Positions 1 to 11,666 are shown, counted from the first letter of the stretch. The stretch: 64,000 nucleotides of DNA from Thiohalobacter thiocyanaticus (GCF_002356355.1 NZ_AP018052.1:2294001-2358000), one strand, 5' to 3'. Program-made: numbers and translations. Notes: generated by a model from the letters alone, not told the origin.

Positions 1-983
1 GCCTCGTAGACCGCACCGGCCGGGCGGCCGACATCCACGCTGAGGAAGTTGCCCACCGAAGGGATATACGCCAGTCCCAACTTGTCGCAGGCCGCCCGCC
101 AGGCCTGCATGCCGGCGTCGTTCAAGGCCACGGCGCGGGCGATGTGCTCGGCATCGCCGAGTGCCACCTCGGCCGCGGCCAGGGCCAGGCTGTTCACGTT
201 GAACGGCTGGCGCACACGGTTCAGCAGATCGGCCACCACCGGGCTGGACAGGGCATAGCCCACGCGCAGGCCGGCCAGGCCGTAGGCCTTGGAGAAGGTG
301 CGGGTGATGACCAGGTTCGGCCAGCGGTCCAGCCAGGGAAGGCTGTCGGGATAGTCCGGCTCGCGGACATATTCGACATAGGCCTCGTCCAGCACCAGGA
401 TGACATCGCGCGGCACCTCGGCCAGGAAGGCCTCCAGTTCGCGCCCCGGTAGCCAGGTGCCGGTCGGGTTGTTGGGATTGGCGATGAACACCACCCGGGT
501 GGTGTCATCGATGGCCGCGCGTATGGCCTGCAGATCGTGGCCGTGGTCGCGCGCCGGTGCCACCTGGGGTGTCGCACCGATGGCCTGGGTGACGATGGGA
601 TAGACCGCGAAGGCGTGCTCGGAGAACACCGCGCCGCGCCCCGGGGCCAGAAAGGCCCGGGCGATCAGTTCCAGCACGTCGTTGGAGCCGTTGCCCAGGG
701 TGATCTGCTTCAGATCGACATCGTGGCGGTCGGCCAGCGCCCGCTTCAGACCGAAACCGTTGCCGTCCGGGTAACGGGCCAGTTCGGCGACATGGGCCTG
801 AATGGCTTCCTTCACCCGCGGACTGGGACCGAGCGGGTTCTCGTTGGAGGCCAGCTTGACCGCGTCGCGCACGCCGTACTCGCGCTCCAGTTCGGACAGC
901 GGCTTGCCCGGCTGATAGGGCTGCAGCCCCTGCACGCCGGCAGTGGCGCAGTCGAACAGGTAATGGCGTTCGTGGTCGTTCAT
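1..983 (-). CDS. hisC: Histidinol-phosphate aminotransferase (partial, 3' end cut by window edge)
   Basis: PLP-dependent aminotransferase of histidine biosynthesis that converts imidazole-acetol phosphate to histidinol phosphate in the cytosol. Translation from the ATG at 983 gives MNDHERHYLFDCATAGVQGL followed by the family hallmark KLASNENPLGPSP, and TFSKAYGLAG contains the PLP-binding lysine. About 327 codons are present before the left edge; the family usually has about 360, so roughly 30 residues are missing. It is the first of a run of leftward amino-acid genes (pheA, serA and serC lie upstream). This aminotransferase also often serves phenylalanine or tyrosine synthesis, which fits its place beside pheA. 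Confidence 0.9.
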   Translation of the reverse strand, partial: MNDHERHYLFDCATAGVQGLQPYQPGKPLSELEREYGVRDAVKLASNENPLGPSPRVKEAIQAHVAELARYPDGNGFGLKRALADRHDVDLKQITLGNGSNDVLELIARAFLAPGRGAVFSEHAFAVYPIVTQAIGATPQVAPARDHGHDLQAIRAAIDDTTRVVFIANPNNPTGTWLPGRELEAFLAEVPRDVILVLDEAYVEYVREPDYPDSLPWLDRWPNLVITRTFSKAYGLAGLRVGYALSSPVVADLLNRVRQPFNVNSLALAAAEVALGDAEHIARAVALNDAGMQAWRAACDKLGLAYIPSVGNFLSVDVGRPAGAVYE

Positions 984-1020
984 CAATCACTCGATTCGCG
1001 GTTTTTCACTCGATCTGCAA

Positions 1021-1097
1021 CGTAGGTCGGATTAGCCCGCAGGGCGTAATCCGACACCGGTGAGGCCCCTGTCGGATTACGCTGCGCCAACCCGACC
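1021..1097. repeat. Palindromic repeat, family A (GTAGGTCGG type)
   Basis: Two arms, GTAGGTCGGATTAGC and its imperfect inverse ending in AACCCGACC, with internal GTAATCCGACA and TGTCGGATTACG. Other copies of this family are at 1217, 8080 and 25804. REP-like intergenic element. Confidence 0.8.
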
Positions 1098-1120
1098 AGC
1101 CTATTCCAAACCACAAACTC

Positions 1121-1190
1121 GTCATTCCGGCGCAGGCCGGAATCCAGGACCCACTGCGGTCACTGGATCCCGGCCTGCGCCGGGATGACG
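1121..1190. repeat. Palindromic repeat, family C (GTCATTCC...GGATGAC type)
   Basis: Two small hairpins back to back: GTCATTCCGGCGCAGGCCGG and, about 30 bases on, CGGCCTGCGCCGGGATGAC. The outer ends GTCAT and ATGAC are inverse. Full or half copies recur at 7928, 14161, 20597, 25903, 28328, 32864, 35845 and 36757, and inside hsdS at 53209. Confidence 0.85.
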
Positions 1191-1216
1191 GGAAAACATT
1201 AATGCAGGTCAGCGGC

Positions 1217-1295
1217 GTAGGTCGGATCAGCCCAAAGGGCGTAATCCGACATCCGGCCGATCCCTGTCGGGTTACGCTGCGCCAACCCGACCTAC
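1217..1295. repeat. Palindromic repeat, family A
   Basis: Second family A copy in the 347-base hisC-pheA gap. It starts GTAGGTCGGATCAGC and ends AACCCGACCTAC. The gap holds only A, C and A copies; I see no gene in it. Confidence 0.8.
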
Positions 1296-1330
1296 ATACT
1301 TCGGCGATCCATATGATCGCTCGAACCCGC

Positions 1331-2416
1331 TCACACCTGCGCCCGGGGGTACGACCCCAGCACCTTGAGAACGCTCGCCCGCTGTTCCAACTCGGCCAGC
1401 GCCGCTGCGACCTGCGCATCCCCGGCATGGCCTTCGATGTCGACGAAGAAGACATAATCCCAGACGCCGCGCCGTGAGGGCCGCGATTCGATGCGGGTCA
1501 TGCTGATACCGTGCTCGTTGAACGGCGCCAGCAGGGTGTAGAGCGCGCCCGGTTCGTTGCGCACCGAGACCAGCAGCGAGGTCTTGTCCCGGCCCGAGGG
1601 CGCGACCGTCTGTTTGCCGATCACCAGGAAGCGGGTGGTGTTGCCCGGCTCGTCCTCGATGTTGCGCGCCAGCCGGTTCAGGCCGTACAACTCGGCGGCG
1701 GTTTCGCTCGCCACCGCGGCGCTGTCGGACTCGGCCGCGGCACGCCGTGCCGCCTCGCCGTTGCTGCTCACCGCGATGCGCTCGGCCTGCAGCAGGTTGG
1801 TGTCCAGCCATTCCCGGCACTGGGCCAGGGACTGCTGATGCGAGTACACCCGTTTGATGCCGGAGGTGTCAGCGGCCTTGCCGAGCAGGTGCAGTTCGAT
1901 GCGCTGCTGCACCTCGCCGCAGATGTGCAGCGGCGAGCGCATGAACATGTCCAGGGTATGATTGACCACGCCTTCGGTGGAGTTCTCCACCGGCACCACG
2001 CCGTAGTGGGCGCTGCCCGATTCCACCTCGCGGAAGACCAGGTCGATCGAACCCAGGGCGGTGCTGCGAATGGAATGGCCGAAGTGCTTGAGCGCGGCGG
2101 CCTGGGTGAAGGTACCCTCGGGGCCGAGATAGGCGATGGTCAGCGGCTTCTCCAGCGCCAGGCAGGCGGACATGACCTCCCGGATCAGGCGCGCGGCCTC
2201 GTCATCGCTGAGCGGACCGGGATTGAGCTCGCGGATGCGCGCGAGTATCTGCGCCTCGCGGTCCGGGCGGTAGAAGTCGTTCATCTCGCCGGCGGCCTGC
2301 TTGATGCGCGCCACATCCTGGGCACAGCGCGCCCGCTGACTGATCAGCTCCAGCAGCTGGTCATCGATCCGGTCGATGCTCTCCCGGATGGCCTTGAGTT
2401 GGTCCGACTCGTTCAT
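1331..2416 (-). CDS. pheA: Bifunctional chorismate mutase/prephenate dehydratase (P-protein)
   Basis: Converts chorismate to prephenate and then to phenylpyruvate, the committed steps to phenylalanine. The ATG at 2416 gives a 361-residue protein of normal length; a longer open frame exists upstream but has no family match. The AroQ-type mutase covers about residues 5-90, the prephenate dehydratase about 93-270 (TTRF at 260-263) and the ACT regulatory domain about 278-361 (GALY at 290 and ESRP at 310-313, the phenylalanine-binding motif). The protein is therefore probably feedback-inhibited by phenylalanine. It lies between hisC and serA, separated from both by palindromic repeats rather than overlapping them. 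Confidence 0.96.
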   Translation of the reverse strand: MNESDQLKAIRESIDRIDDQLLELISQRARCAQDVARIKQAAGEMNDFYRPDREAQILARIRELNPGPLSDDEAARLIREVMSACLALEKPLTIAYLGPEGTFTQAAALKHFGHSIRSTALGSIDLVFREVESGSAHYGVVPVENSTEGVVNHTLDMFMRSPLHICGEVQQRIELHLLGKAADTSGIKRVYSHQQSLAQCREWLDTNLLQAERIAVSSNGEAARRAAAESDSAAVASETAAELYGLNRLARNIEDEPGNTTRFLVIGKQTVAPSGRDKTSLLVSVRNEPGALYTLLAPFNEHGISMTRIESRPSRRGVWDYVFFVDIEGHAGDAQVAAALAELEQRASVLKVLGSYPRAQV

Positions 2417-2454
2417 GGCTGCCGTTTGGTTGTTCTGTTTCACCTGGGTGATGG

Positions 2455-2637
2455 TAACGCAAAGGATGCGGAGGCGTTTATGCCCTATGGATACAGAGGC
2501 TATCAAATATATTCATCGTCATTGCGAGGCGCGTAGCGCCGCGGCAATCTCGTAACGCGGTAGCCTCAATCAAGAGATTGCTTCGTCACTTTGTTCCTCG
2601 CAATGACGGACCATTGCGCCTCCGCGGCCTCTGCGTT
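2455..2637. repeat. Composite nested palindrome (family D inside a CTCTGCGTT element)
   Basis: The inner element at 2517-2608 runs from CGTCATTGCGAGGCGCGTAG to CTCGCAATGACG. It sits inside outer arms AACGC...GGAGGCGTTTATGCCCTATGG and CGCCTCCGCGGCCTCTGCGTT. The same nested arrangement, including GAGGCGTTTATGCCCTATGG, recurs at 11667-11839. Confidence 0.8.
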
Positions 2638-2653
2638 GATCCCGCCAAATTAT

Positions 2654-3817
2654 CTACAGGGTACGCACCGCCAGCACACCCTCGATGGCCCTGATCTGGT
2701 CCAGACAGTCCTGGTCCACCTCGCCCTCGACGTCGACCAGGGTGTAGGCCAGTTCGCCGCGCGACTTGTTCAGCATGTCGATGATGTTGTGGCCAGTGTC
2801 GGCCAGCACGGTGGAGATCTGGCCCAGCATCTTGGGCACGTTGGCATTTACCACCGCCAGGCGCTGACCGTCGCTGCGCGGCATGAATACCTCGGGGAAA
2901 TTGACCGAGTTGTGCACATTGCCATTTTCCAGGAACTCGCGCACCTGATCGGCCACCATGATGGCGCAGTTCTCCTCGGCCTCGCGGGTGGAGGCGCCCA
3001 TATGCGGCAGGGTCACCACCTTGTCGTGGTTCTTCAGCAGGTTGCTGGGGAAATCGCAGACATAGCCGCCGACCTTGCCGGCATCGATCGCCTTGACCAC
3101 GGCCTCGTCGTCGACGATGCCGTTGCGGGCGAAGTTGAGGATGACCACGCCGTCCTTCATGTTCTTCAGCCGGTCGGCATTGATCATGTGCTTGGTGGCA
3201 TCGATCAGCGGCACATGGAAGCTGACATAGTCCACCCGACTGAGCAGGTCATCCACGCTGCTGGCACTCTGCACGTCGGACGACAGCTGCCAGGCGCGCT
3301 GCACGCTGATATCCGGATCGTAGCCGATCACGTTCATGCCCAGCGCCTTGGCCGCGTTGCACACCAGCACGCCGATCGCACCCAGGCCGATCACGCCCAG
3401 GGTACGCCCCGGCAGCTCGGTGCCGACGAAGTTCTTCTTGCCGGCCTCCACCGCCTTGCTGATGGCGGCGTCGTCGCCTTCCAGGTTGCGGGCGAAGTCC
3501 CAGGCCGGGCAGATGTTGCGTGAAGCCAGCAGCATGCCGGTCAGCACCAGTTCCTTGACCGCGTTGGCATTGGCGCCCGGGGCATTGAACACCGGGATGC
3601 CCAGTTCGCTCATCCTGTCCACCGGGATGTTGTTCACCCCGGCGCCGGCGCGGCCCACGGCCTTGAGCGAAGCCGGGATCTCCATGTCGTGCATCTTGTA
3701 GGAGCGCAGCAGGATGGCGTCCGGATGAGTGATCTCGGAGGCGATTTCGTAGTTGTCGCGCGGCAGCCGGTCCAGGCCGGTGACGGAGATGTTGTTGAGG
3801 GTGAGTATCTTGTACAT
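2654..3817 (-). CDS. serA: D-3-phosphoglycerate dehydrogenase
   Basis: First enzyme of serine synthesis: NAD-dependent oxidation of 3-phosphoglycerate to 3-phosphohydroxypyruvate. The protein has 387 residues, the short SerA type with one C-terminal ACT domain (about 316-387). The nucleotide-binding motif GLGAIG is at 144-149. The catalytic arginine is in NFARNGIVDDEA (R231) and the histidine in LPHMGAST (H272); the usual acidic residue region reads GYVCDFP. The ACT domain suggests serine feedback control. It lies just downstream of serC, which makes the next enzyme of the pathway, with a family E repeat between them. Confidence 0.96.
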   Translation of the reverse strand: MYKILTLNNISVTGLDRLPRDNYEIASEITHPDAILLRSYKMHDMEIPASLKAVGRAGAGVNNIPVDRMSELGIPVFNAPGANANAVKELVLTGMLLASRNICPAWDFARNLEGDDAAISKAVEAGKKNFVGTELPGRTLGVIGLGAIGVLVCNAAKALGMNVIGYDPDISVQRAWQLSSDVQSASSVDDLLSRVDYVSFHVPLIDATKHMINADRLKNMKDGVVILNFARNGIVDDEAVVKAIDAGKVGGYVCDFPSNLLKNHDKVVTLPHMGASTREAEENCAIMVADQVREFLENGNVHNSVNFPEVFMPRSDGQRLAVVNANVPKMLGQISTVLADTGHNIIDMLNKSRGELAYTLVDVEGEVDQDCLDQIRAIEGVLAVRTL

Positions 3818-3844
3818 GAAATTTATCCTACCAAAGAGCGATCA

Positions 3845-3970
3845 GAGCGCCGCGGAACCCACGGAAGACACGGAAAATTTTATTGTCATTGCCGTGGCGC
3901 TGCGCGCCCGGCAATGAAAAACCATAATCATTTCAATTCCGTGTTTTCCGTGTATTCCGTGGCGCTCTTG
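3845..3970. repeat. Long inverted repeat, family E
   Basis: Arms AGAGCGCCGCGGAACCCACGG and, inverted, CCGTGTATTCCGTGGCGCTCTT enclose about 60 bases with a central CCGTGGCGCTGCGCGCCCGG. It fills the serC-serA gap. Related copies are at 20531-20765 and 30655-30761. Confidence 0.8.
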
Positions 3971-3972
3971 AT

Positions 3973-5055
3973 TTACCCGTTGCGTTTTTCGAAATCGGCC
4001 ATGAAGTCGATCAGCGCATCCACACCCGCCTCGGGCATGGCGTTGTAGATGCTGGCGCGCATGCCGCCGACGGAACGGTGGCCCTTGAGCGTGGTCAGCC
4101 CCTGGGCGGCTGCCTCCTTGAGGAAGGTGGCGTCCAGCTCCGGATTCGCCAGGGTGAAGGGCACGTTCATCCAGGAGCGGCACTCGGGATCGACCGGGTT
4201 GGCGTAGAAGTCCGAGCCGTCGATGGCGGCGTAGAGCTTGTCGGCCTTGCGCTTGTTGATCTCGGCCATGGCCTCAAGCCCGCCGTTGTCCCTGATCCAC
4301 TTGAACACCAGTCCGGCCAGATACCAGCCGTAGGTCGGCGGGGTGTTGTACATGGAATCGGACTCGGCGTGGGTCTTGTAGTCGAACATGGTCGGGGTGC
4401 GCTCCATCGCCTGGCCGATGAGGTCCTCGCGCACGATCACCACGGTCAGGCCGGCCGGGCCGATGTTCTTCTGGGCGCCGGCATAGATCACGCCGTATTT
4501 CGACACGTCGATCGGGCGCGACAGGATGGTGGAGGACATGTCCGCCACCAGCGGCTTGTCGCCGACCTCCGGGATCCAGTGAAACTCCACCCCGCCGATG
4601 GTCTCGTTGGGGGTGTAGTGGACATAGGCAGCGTCATCGGCCAGCTGCCAGGAATCGAAGGCCGGGATGGTCATGAAGTTCTCGGACTCGGAGGTGGCGG
4701 CGACGTTGACGTTGCAATAGCGCTTGGCCTCGGCGATGGCCTTCTTGGACCAGGCGCCGGTGTTGATGTAGTCGGCCTTGGCGCCCCCGCGCAGCAGGTT
4801 CAGCGGCACCATGGCGAACTGGCTGCTGGCCCCGCCCTGCAGGAACAGCACCTTGTAGTTGTCGGGGATGCCCATGACCTGGCGCAGGTCGGCCTCGGCG
4901 GCCTCGGCGATGGACATGAACTCCTTGCCGCGGTGGCTCATTTCCATGACCGACATGCCGCTGCCCTGCCAGTCGACCAGTTCCTCCTGCGCCTGTTTCA
5001 GGACTGCCTCCGGCAGCATGGCCGGGCCGGCGCTGAAATTGTAGATACGACTCAT
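3973..5055 (-). CDS. serC: Phosphoserine aminotransferase
   Basis: PLP enzyme converting 3-phosphohydroxypyruvate to O-phosphoserine; many homologues also act in pyridoxal phosphate synthesis. The protein has 360 residues, the full family length, starts [19 protein letters not shown], and has the PLP lysine in [10 protein letters not shown] (K196). With serA next to it, the window encodes the first two steps of serine synthesis; serB is not seen. The upstream gap to gyrA holds one family B repeat. Confidence 0.97.
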   Translation of the reverse strand: MSRIYNFSAGPAMLPEAVLKQAQEELVDWQGSGMSVMEMSHRGKEFMSIAEAAEADLRQVMGIPDNYKVLFLQGGASSQFAMVPLNLLRGGAKADYINTGAWSKKAIAEAKRYCNVNVAATSESENFMTIPAFDSWQLADDAAYVHYTPNETIGGVEFHWIPEVGDKPLVADMSSTILSRPIDVSKYGVIYAGAQKNIGPAGLTVVIVREDLIGQAMERTPTMFDYKTHAESDSMYNTPPTYGWYLAGLVFKWIRDNGGLEAMAEINKRKADKLYAAIDGSDFYANPVDPECRSWMNVPFTLANPELDATFLKEAAAQGLTTLKGHRSVGGMRASIYNAMPEAGVDALIDFMADFEKRNG

Positions 5056-5082
5056 AAAAGACTCCGATTACCGTGTATTCCT

Positions 5083-5167
5083 GTAGGATGGGTGGAGCGA
5101 AGCGCAACCCATCATGCGTGCCGGCCTGACGATGGGTTCCGGCGCACAACGCCTGCACCCATCCTAC
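5083..5167. repeat. Palindromic repeat, family B (GTAGGATGGGTGG type)
   Basis: Starts GTAGGATGGGTGGAGCG and ends CACCCATCCTAC, with inner AACCCATC and GATGGGTT. It lies four bases from the gyrA stop codon. Other copies: 13233, 15045 (half), 17290, 17389 (half) and 23195. Confidence 0.85.
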
Positions 5168-5170
5168 GAC

Positions 5171-7726
<2,556 letters not shown>

Positions 7727-7844
7727 GGGTGCAGTCAGTCGGTAACGTTATTTATTGTGGGGTTCCTCCGACGCCGGCGCGGCTGAACCCCGCACAGGCG
7801 CTGTAATTCGATCAATACTACCACAGCCGGGGGGCAGCGTCCCA

Positions 7845-7876
7845 GAAAAACGCGCCTCAGATCGATCCTGAGGCGC
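7845..7876 (-). terminator. Rho-independent terminator between mtnA and gyrA
   Basis: Read leftward, a 9-bp stem GCGCCTCAG/CTGAGGCGC with a 7-base loop is followed by a GTTTTT run. It would end transcripts arriving from mtnA, so gyrA should have its own promoter between here and 7726; I could not define that promoter. Confidence 0.75.
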
Positions 7877-7927
7877 TCAGGCGGGGTTTTGACCAGGAAT
7901 CGGGTATATGACTGGAGTTTCCCCACC

Positions 7928-8057
7928 GTCATTCCCGCGCAGGCGGGACAAAAGCGCGCAGCGCGTTGAACGCCCGGAGGGCGGCCCGCAGGGTGAGCGA
8001 AGCGAATAATCCATAAACCGCCGCGGCTGCTGGATCCCCGCCTGCGCGGGGATGACG
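7928..8057. repeat. Expanded family C palindrome
   Basis: Outer arms GTCATTCCCGCGCAGGCGGGA and CCCCGCCTGCGCGGGGATGAC enclose about 85 bases with an extra GC-rich core (AAAGCGCGCAGCGCGTTGAA, GGAGGGCGGCCCGCAGGG), longer than the usual spacer. It lies in the 449-base gyrA-mtnA gap, where the only other content is the terminator at 7845 and the family A copy at 8080. Confidence 0.8.
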
Positions 8058-8079
8058 GGGTCTTGGGTGTTGCAGTGCG

Positions 8080-8158
8080 GTAGGTCGGGTTAGCGCAGCG
8101 TAACCCGACACCGGCCCGGGACACGTCGGGTTACGCCCTGCAGGCTAACCCGACCTAC
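8080..8158. repeat. Palindromic repeat, family A
   Basis: Arms GTAGGTCGGGTTAGCGCAGC and GGCTAACCCGACCTAC with inner GTAACCCGACA / CGTCGGGTTAC. It lies just after the mtnA stop codon. Confidence 0.85.
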
Positions 8159-8175
8159 GTATTGCCCGGCAGAAA

Positions 8176-9228
8176 TCAGGCCGCGGCTCGCGCCATCAGC
8201 GCGGCCAGCTTGTCGCGGTCGGGCCGTTCCACCACCCCGGCTTCGGTGACGATCACGTCCACCAGTTCCGCCGGGGTGATGTCGAAGGCCGGGTTCCAGG
8301 CCGCGGCGCCGGGCGCGGCGATATGTCGGCCGCCGGCGCCCAGCACCTCTTCCCCGGGCCGCTGTTCGATGGGAATGTCGGCGCCGGAGGCGGTGCCCAG
8401 GTCCACCGTGGAGGTGGGTGCGACCACCATGAATTTCACCCCGTGATGGCGTGCGGCCACGGCCAGCCCGTAGGTGCCGATCTTGTTGGCCACATCGCCG
8501 TTGGCGGCGATGCGGTCGGAACCGACGATCACCCACTGCACCTGCCCGGTATGCATCAGGTGTGCGGCGGCGGCATCGGCCAGCAGGGTCACCGGGATGC
8601 CGTCGCGGACCAGTTCCCATGCCGTCAGGCGCGCCCCCTGCAGCCAGGGCCGGGTCTCGTCGGCGAACACGCGCCGGATGCGGCCTTCGCCCCAGGCCTG
8701 ACGGATCACGCCCAGCGCGGTGCCGAAGCCGCCGGTGGCCAGCGAGCCGGTGTTGCAATGGGTAAGCACGCCCTCGACTCCGTCGAGGAAGGCCGCACCC
8801 AGTTCGCCCATGCGGCGGTTGGCGGCGATATCCTCCTCATGGATGCGCCCGGCCTCGGCGGTCAGGGCCGGTACCGGGTCGCCGTCCAGACACTGGATCA
8901 GACCGCGCATCCGCGCCAGCGCCCAGCACAGGTTCACGGCCGTGGGCCGCGCGGCGGCCAGTTGCTCCAGGTCGGGCTCCAGCGCCGTCTTCCAGTCAGC
9001 GGGGTTTTCCCGGTAGCGCTGCCGCGCGGCGATGACAACGCCATAGGCAGCGGCGATGCCGATGGCGGGCGCGCCGCGCACCACCATATCGCGAATGGCA
9101 TCGGCCACTGCGGCAGCGGTATCCAGCCGCAGCCAGCTTTCCGCATCCGGCAGCCGGCGCTGGTCGAGCAGGCGCAGTTCGCCTTCCTGCCACACCACCG
9201 CGCGAATGCTGTCAGGGGGTGTGTTCAT
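8176..9228 (-). CDS. mtnA: Methylthioribose-1-phosphate isomerase
   Basis: Isomerises 5-methylthioribose-1-phosphate to the ribulose form in methionine salvage. The protein has 350 residues with the family motifs [13 protein letters not shown] (51-63), [11 protein letters not shown] with the active-site cysteine C158, and [19 protein letters not shown] with the active-site aspartate D238. The eIF2B-like fold distinguishes it from ribose-phosphate isomerases only by these residues, which are all present. Its ATG overlaps the stop of the upstream response regulator (ATGA at 9225-9228), so the two are translationally coupled. The MTA/SAH deaminase gene 2.7 kb away on the other strand may feed the same salvage route. 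Confidence 0.95.
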   Translation of the reverse strand: MNTPPDSIRAVVWQEGELRLLDQRRLPDAESWLRLDTAAAVADAIRDMVVRGAPAIGIAAAYGVVIAARQRYRENPADWKTALEPDLEQLAAARPTAVNLCWALARMRGLIQCLDGDPVPALTAEAGRIHEEDIAANRRMGELGAAFLDGVEGVLTHCNTGSLATGGFGTALGVIRQAWGEGRIRRVFADETRPWLQGARLTAWELVRDGIPVTLLADAAAAHLMHTGQVQWVIVGSDRIAANGDVANKIGTYGLAVAARHHGVKFMVVAPTSTVDLGTASGADIPIEQRPGEEVLGAGGRHIAAPGAAAWNPAFDITPAELVDVIVTEAGVVERPDRDKLAALMARAAA

Positions 9229-9929
9229 GCTTCGTCTTCGACCGCCTGCGGTTCCAGCCGTTCCAGCCGGTAGCCGTGCTGGTAGACCGCGCCCAGCCTC
9301 CAGCCCTGCGCCGGGCTGATGCCGAGCTTGTTGCGCAGGCGGCTGACGTGGGTGTCGACGGTACGGGTGTTGAGTTCGGCCCGGGTGCCCCAGACTGCTT
9401 CCAGCAGGCGGCCACGGCTGATCAGCCGGCCCAGATTGCGGAACAGGTACAGGGCCAGGTCGAATTCCTTGTGGGTGAGATCGATCCTGTCGCCGTCCCG
9501 GTACAGGGTGCGACTGGCGGTATCGATGCGGTAGGGACCGAACTCCAGCACCTGCGCCCCCGGCGTGCTGGCCCGACGCGCCAGGGCCGTGACCCGGGCC
9601 AGCATCTCCAGCGGCTTGACCGGCTTGGCCATGTAGTCGTCGGCGCCGTGCTCCAGGGCGGTCACCACATCGCTTTCCCGGTCGCGCTGGGTGATGAACA
9701 GCACCGGTGTCGTGTCTCCCCGTTCGCCGCGCAGCCAGTCCAGCACCTCCAGCCCGCTGCCGTCGGGCAGAATCCAGTCAAGGATGAGCAGGTCGTAGTC
9801 CGCCTCCTGCAGCGCCGCGCGGAATCCGGCGCAGTCGTGCCGGACGCTGACCTGGTGGTCAGCCGCCTCCAGCCACACAGTCAGGGCCTCGGCCTGAAAA
9901 GTGTCGTCTTCAAGTAGAGCGATGCGCAC
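9225..9929 (-). CDS. OmpR/PhoB-family response regulator, no kinase partner adjacent
   Basis: Two-component transcription factor. The GTG at 9929 is preferred because it places the start right before RIALLEDD and has GAGGG 7 bases upstream; an ATG at 9989 would add 20 residues without family match. The receiver domain (1-115) has acidic pocket D8/D9, phospho-acceptor D51 in LILDW, T80 and K102. The winged-helix C-terminal domain (about 135-230) includes [26 protein letters not shown] and the DNA-recognition stretch [15 protein letters not shown]. No sensor kinase lies beside it. It overlaps mtnA by four bases. Confidence 0.9.
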   Translation of the reverse strand: MRIALLEDDTFQAEALTVWLEAADHQVSVRHDCAGFRAALQEADYDLLILDWILPDGSGLEVLDWLRGERGDTTPVLFITQRDRESDVVTALEHGADDYMAKPVKPLEMLARVTALARRASTPGAQVLEFGPYRIDTASRTLYRDGDRIDLTHKEFDLALYLFRNLGRLISRGRLLEAVWGTRAELNTRTVDTHVSRLRNKLGISPAQGWRLGAVYQHGYRLERLEPQAVEDEA

Positions 9930-10040
9930 CTCGATGCCCTCGTCTGTGACCCTGGCGCAGCCGGCACGGCAGGCCCGAAACCACCTCATAATTGTATACA
10001 GTTTGACACACTAGGCAGATGCTCTAAAGTCAGAGATATG

Positions 10041-10046
10041 TATAAT
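10041..10046 (+). promoter_or_regulatory. Possible -10 element for the OmpA-like gene
   Basis: A perfect TATAAT lies 84 bases before the start codon. The nearest TTGACA (10003-10008) is 32 bases away, too far for a normal pair, so the -35 is undefined. Low certainty. Confidence 0.3.
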
Positions 10047-10130
10047 CTGGTCCCAGAGCGGCCCGGGCGCGCCTCCCCTGCGCCTGCGGGCGACAAAGTT
10101 TTTTTCTTCTACCAATAAGGAGTAACAACA

Positions 10131-10754
10131 ATGAACAAACTCAGCTACGCCATTCTGGTTGCCTCCACCATCACCCTGACCGGCACCGCCACGGCGGCCT
10201 CCGAGCGCACCTGCTCCTACGTCTACGATTCCGCCGGGATGGTGGTGCGCGACAGCGCCGGCGACTGCGTACGCACCAGCGGCTGGCGTCCCGAGGGCGC
10301 GATTGCCGAGTGCGAACCGGATATGAAGAAGCCCGAGCCGGTCGCCGAACCCGAGCCGGAACCGGCCCCGGTCCCGGCGCCGCAGCCGGTCTACAAGACC
10401 GTCAACCTGGGCGCCGGCGCCCTGTTCGACCTGAACAGCGACACACTGCGTGCCGACGGCAAGCGCGAACTGGACCAGCTGGTCTCCGACCTGGGGCAGC
10501 TGAGTGACGTGCAGAGTATCCAGATCGCCGGCCACACCGACAGCACCGGCGATGCCGCCTACAACAAGGACCTGTCCGTACGCCGCGCCAACGCGGTCAA
10601 GAACTACCTGCTGGAGAAGGGCGTGGATCCCAGCATCATGACCACCGTGGGCTGGGGCGAGACCAAGCCCATCGCTGACAACTCCACCCGTGCCGGCCGT
10701 GCCCAGAACCGCCGCGTGGAGATCACCATCAGCGGCGAGCAGCGGGTCCAGTAA
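10131..10754 (+). CDS. OmpA-family outer membrane/peptidoglycan-binding protein
   Basis: Exported 207-residue protein. The signal peptide is residues 1-22 (MNKLSYAILV..., cleavage near TATA-ASE). A short region with C28 and C46 follows, then a Pro-Glu linker (about 63-85, PEPVAEPEPEPAPVPAP). The C-terminal OmpA domain (about 88-205) has the peptidoglycan-binding signature IQIAGHTDSTGDAAYN and NRRVEI. There is no eight-stranded barrel, so it anchors envelope to peptidoglycan rather than forming a pore. The start is supported by AAGGAG 8 bases upstream. A strong GC hairpin follows the gene, so it is probably monocistronic. Confidence 0.92.
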   Translation: MNKLSYAILVASTITLTGTATAASERTCSYVYDSAGMVVRDSAGDCVRTSGWRPEGAIAECEPDMKKPEPVAEPEPEPAPVPAPQPVYKTVNLGAGALFDLNSDTLRADGKRELDQLVSDLGQLSDVQSIQIAGHTDSTGDAAYNKDLSVRRANAVKNYLLEKGVDPSIMTTVGWGETKPIADNSTRAGRAQNRRVEITISGEQRVQ

Positions 10755-10773
10755 GCACCGACCGTGGCTCTCT

Positions 10774-10799
10774 CCTCCCCCGTCGACCGGCGGGGGAGG
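10774..10799 (+). terminator. Hairpin terminator after the OmpA-like gene
   Basis: The stem CCTCCCCCG/CGGGGGAGG (9 bp) with an 8-base loop is followed by CATTTC. The T run is short, so termination may be partial. Confidence 0.6.
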
Positions 10800-10827
10800 C
10801 ATTTCAGTCTGACCGGGACTTTCCCCC

Positions 10828-11658
10828 ATGGATAAAATCAACGAATTTCTGCAATCGGATTTCGTCACCACCCAACTGATTCCCTGGGCCGTCAGCCTCG
10901 TCGTTGCCCTGCTGATCTTCTTCATCGGCCGCTGGATCGCCGGAAAGATCGTCAACATCAGCAAACGCATGATGGCCCGCGGCGGCATGGACAGCATGCT
11001 GTCGAACTTCCTCGGCAATATCCTCTATACCCTGCTGATCGCAGTCGTGATCATCGCCGCCCTCGACCACCTCGGCATCCAGACCACCTCCCTGCTCGCC
11101 GTTCTCGGTGCCGCCGGCCTGGCCGTGGGCCTGGCATTGAAGGACTCGCTGGCCAACTTCTCCTCCGGCGTGATGCTGATCGTCTTCCGCCCGTTCCGGG
11201 AAGGTGACTATGTGGAGGCCGGCGGCGTCGCCGGGACGGTGGAGAACGTCGGCATCTTCGCCACCACCATGCTCACGCCGGACAACCGCGAGATCATCGT
11301 GCCCAACGGCCAGATCTACGGCGGCACCATCACCAACGTCACCGCCCGCGAGACCCGCCGCCTCGACCTGGTGGTGGGCATCAGCTACAGCGACGACATC
11401 CGCAAGGCGCGCGAACTGGTCATGGAGATCATCAATCAGGAAGAACGCATCCTGAAGGATCCGGCTCCGGTGGTTAATGTCGCCGCACTGGGCGAGAGCA
11501 GCATCGATCTCAATGTGCGGCCCTGGGTCAACAAGGGCGATTACTGGAACGTGCGTGCGGATCTGCTGGAGACCATCAAGACCCGTTTCGATGAGAACGG
11601 CATCAGCATCCCGTTCCCGCAGCAGGACGTGTACATGCACGAGGTGAAGTCGGCCTGA
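10828..11658 (+). CDS. mscS: Small-conductance mechanosensitive channel, MscS type
   Basis: Inner-membrane homoheptameric channel that opens under membrane tension to release solutes on osmotic downshock. The protein has 276 residues (E. coli MscS has 286). Three transmembrane segments lie at about 17-40, 62-84 and 88-120. The pore helix reads VLGAAGLAVGLALKDSLANF, with the Ala/Gly packing typical of TM3. The cytosolic beta domain (EGDYVEAGGVAGTVENVG, VPNGQI) and C-terminal alpha/beta region follow. It is a separate unit from the OmpA-like gene, from which the hairpin at 10774 divides it. Confidence 0.96.
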   Translation: MDKINEFLQSDFVTTQLIPWAVSLVVALLIFFIGRWIAGKIVNISKRMMARGGMDSMLSNFLGNILYTLLIAVVIIAALDHLGIQTTSLLAVLGAAGLAVGLALKDSLANFSSGVMLIVFRPFREGDYVEAGGVAGTVENVGIFATTMLTPDNREIIVPNGQIYGGTITNVTARETRRLDLVVGISYSDDIRKARELVMEIINQEERILKDPAPVVNVAALGESSIDLNVRPWVNKGDYWNVRADLLETIKTRFDENGISIPFPQQDVYMHEVKSA

Positions 11659-11666
11659 ACAACCTC

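Noticed and set aside
10003-10046. TTGACA and TATAAT as one promoter for the OmpA-like gene
   Set aside because: They are 32 bases apart; sigma70 needs about 17.
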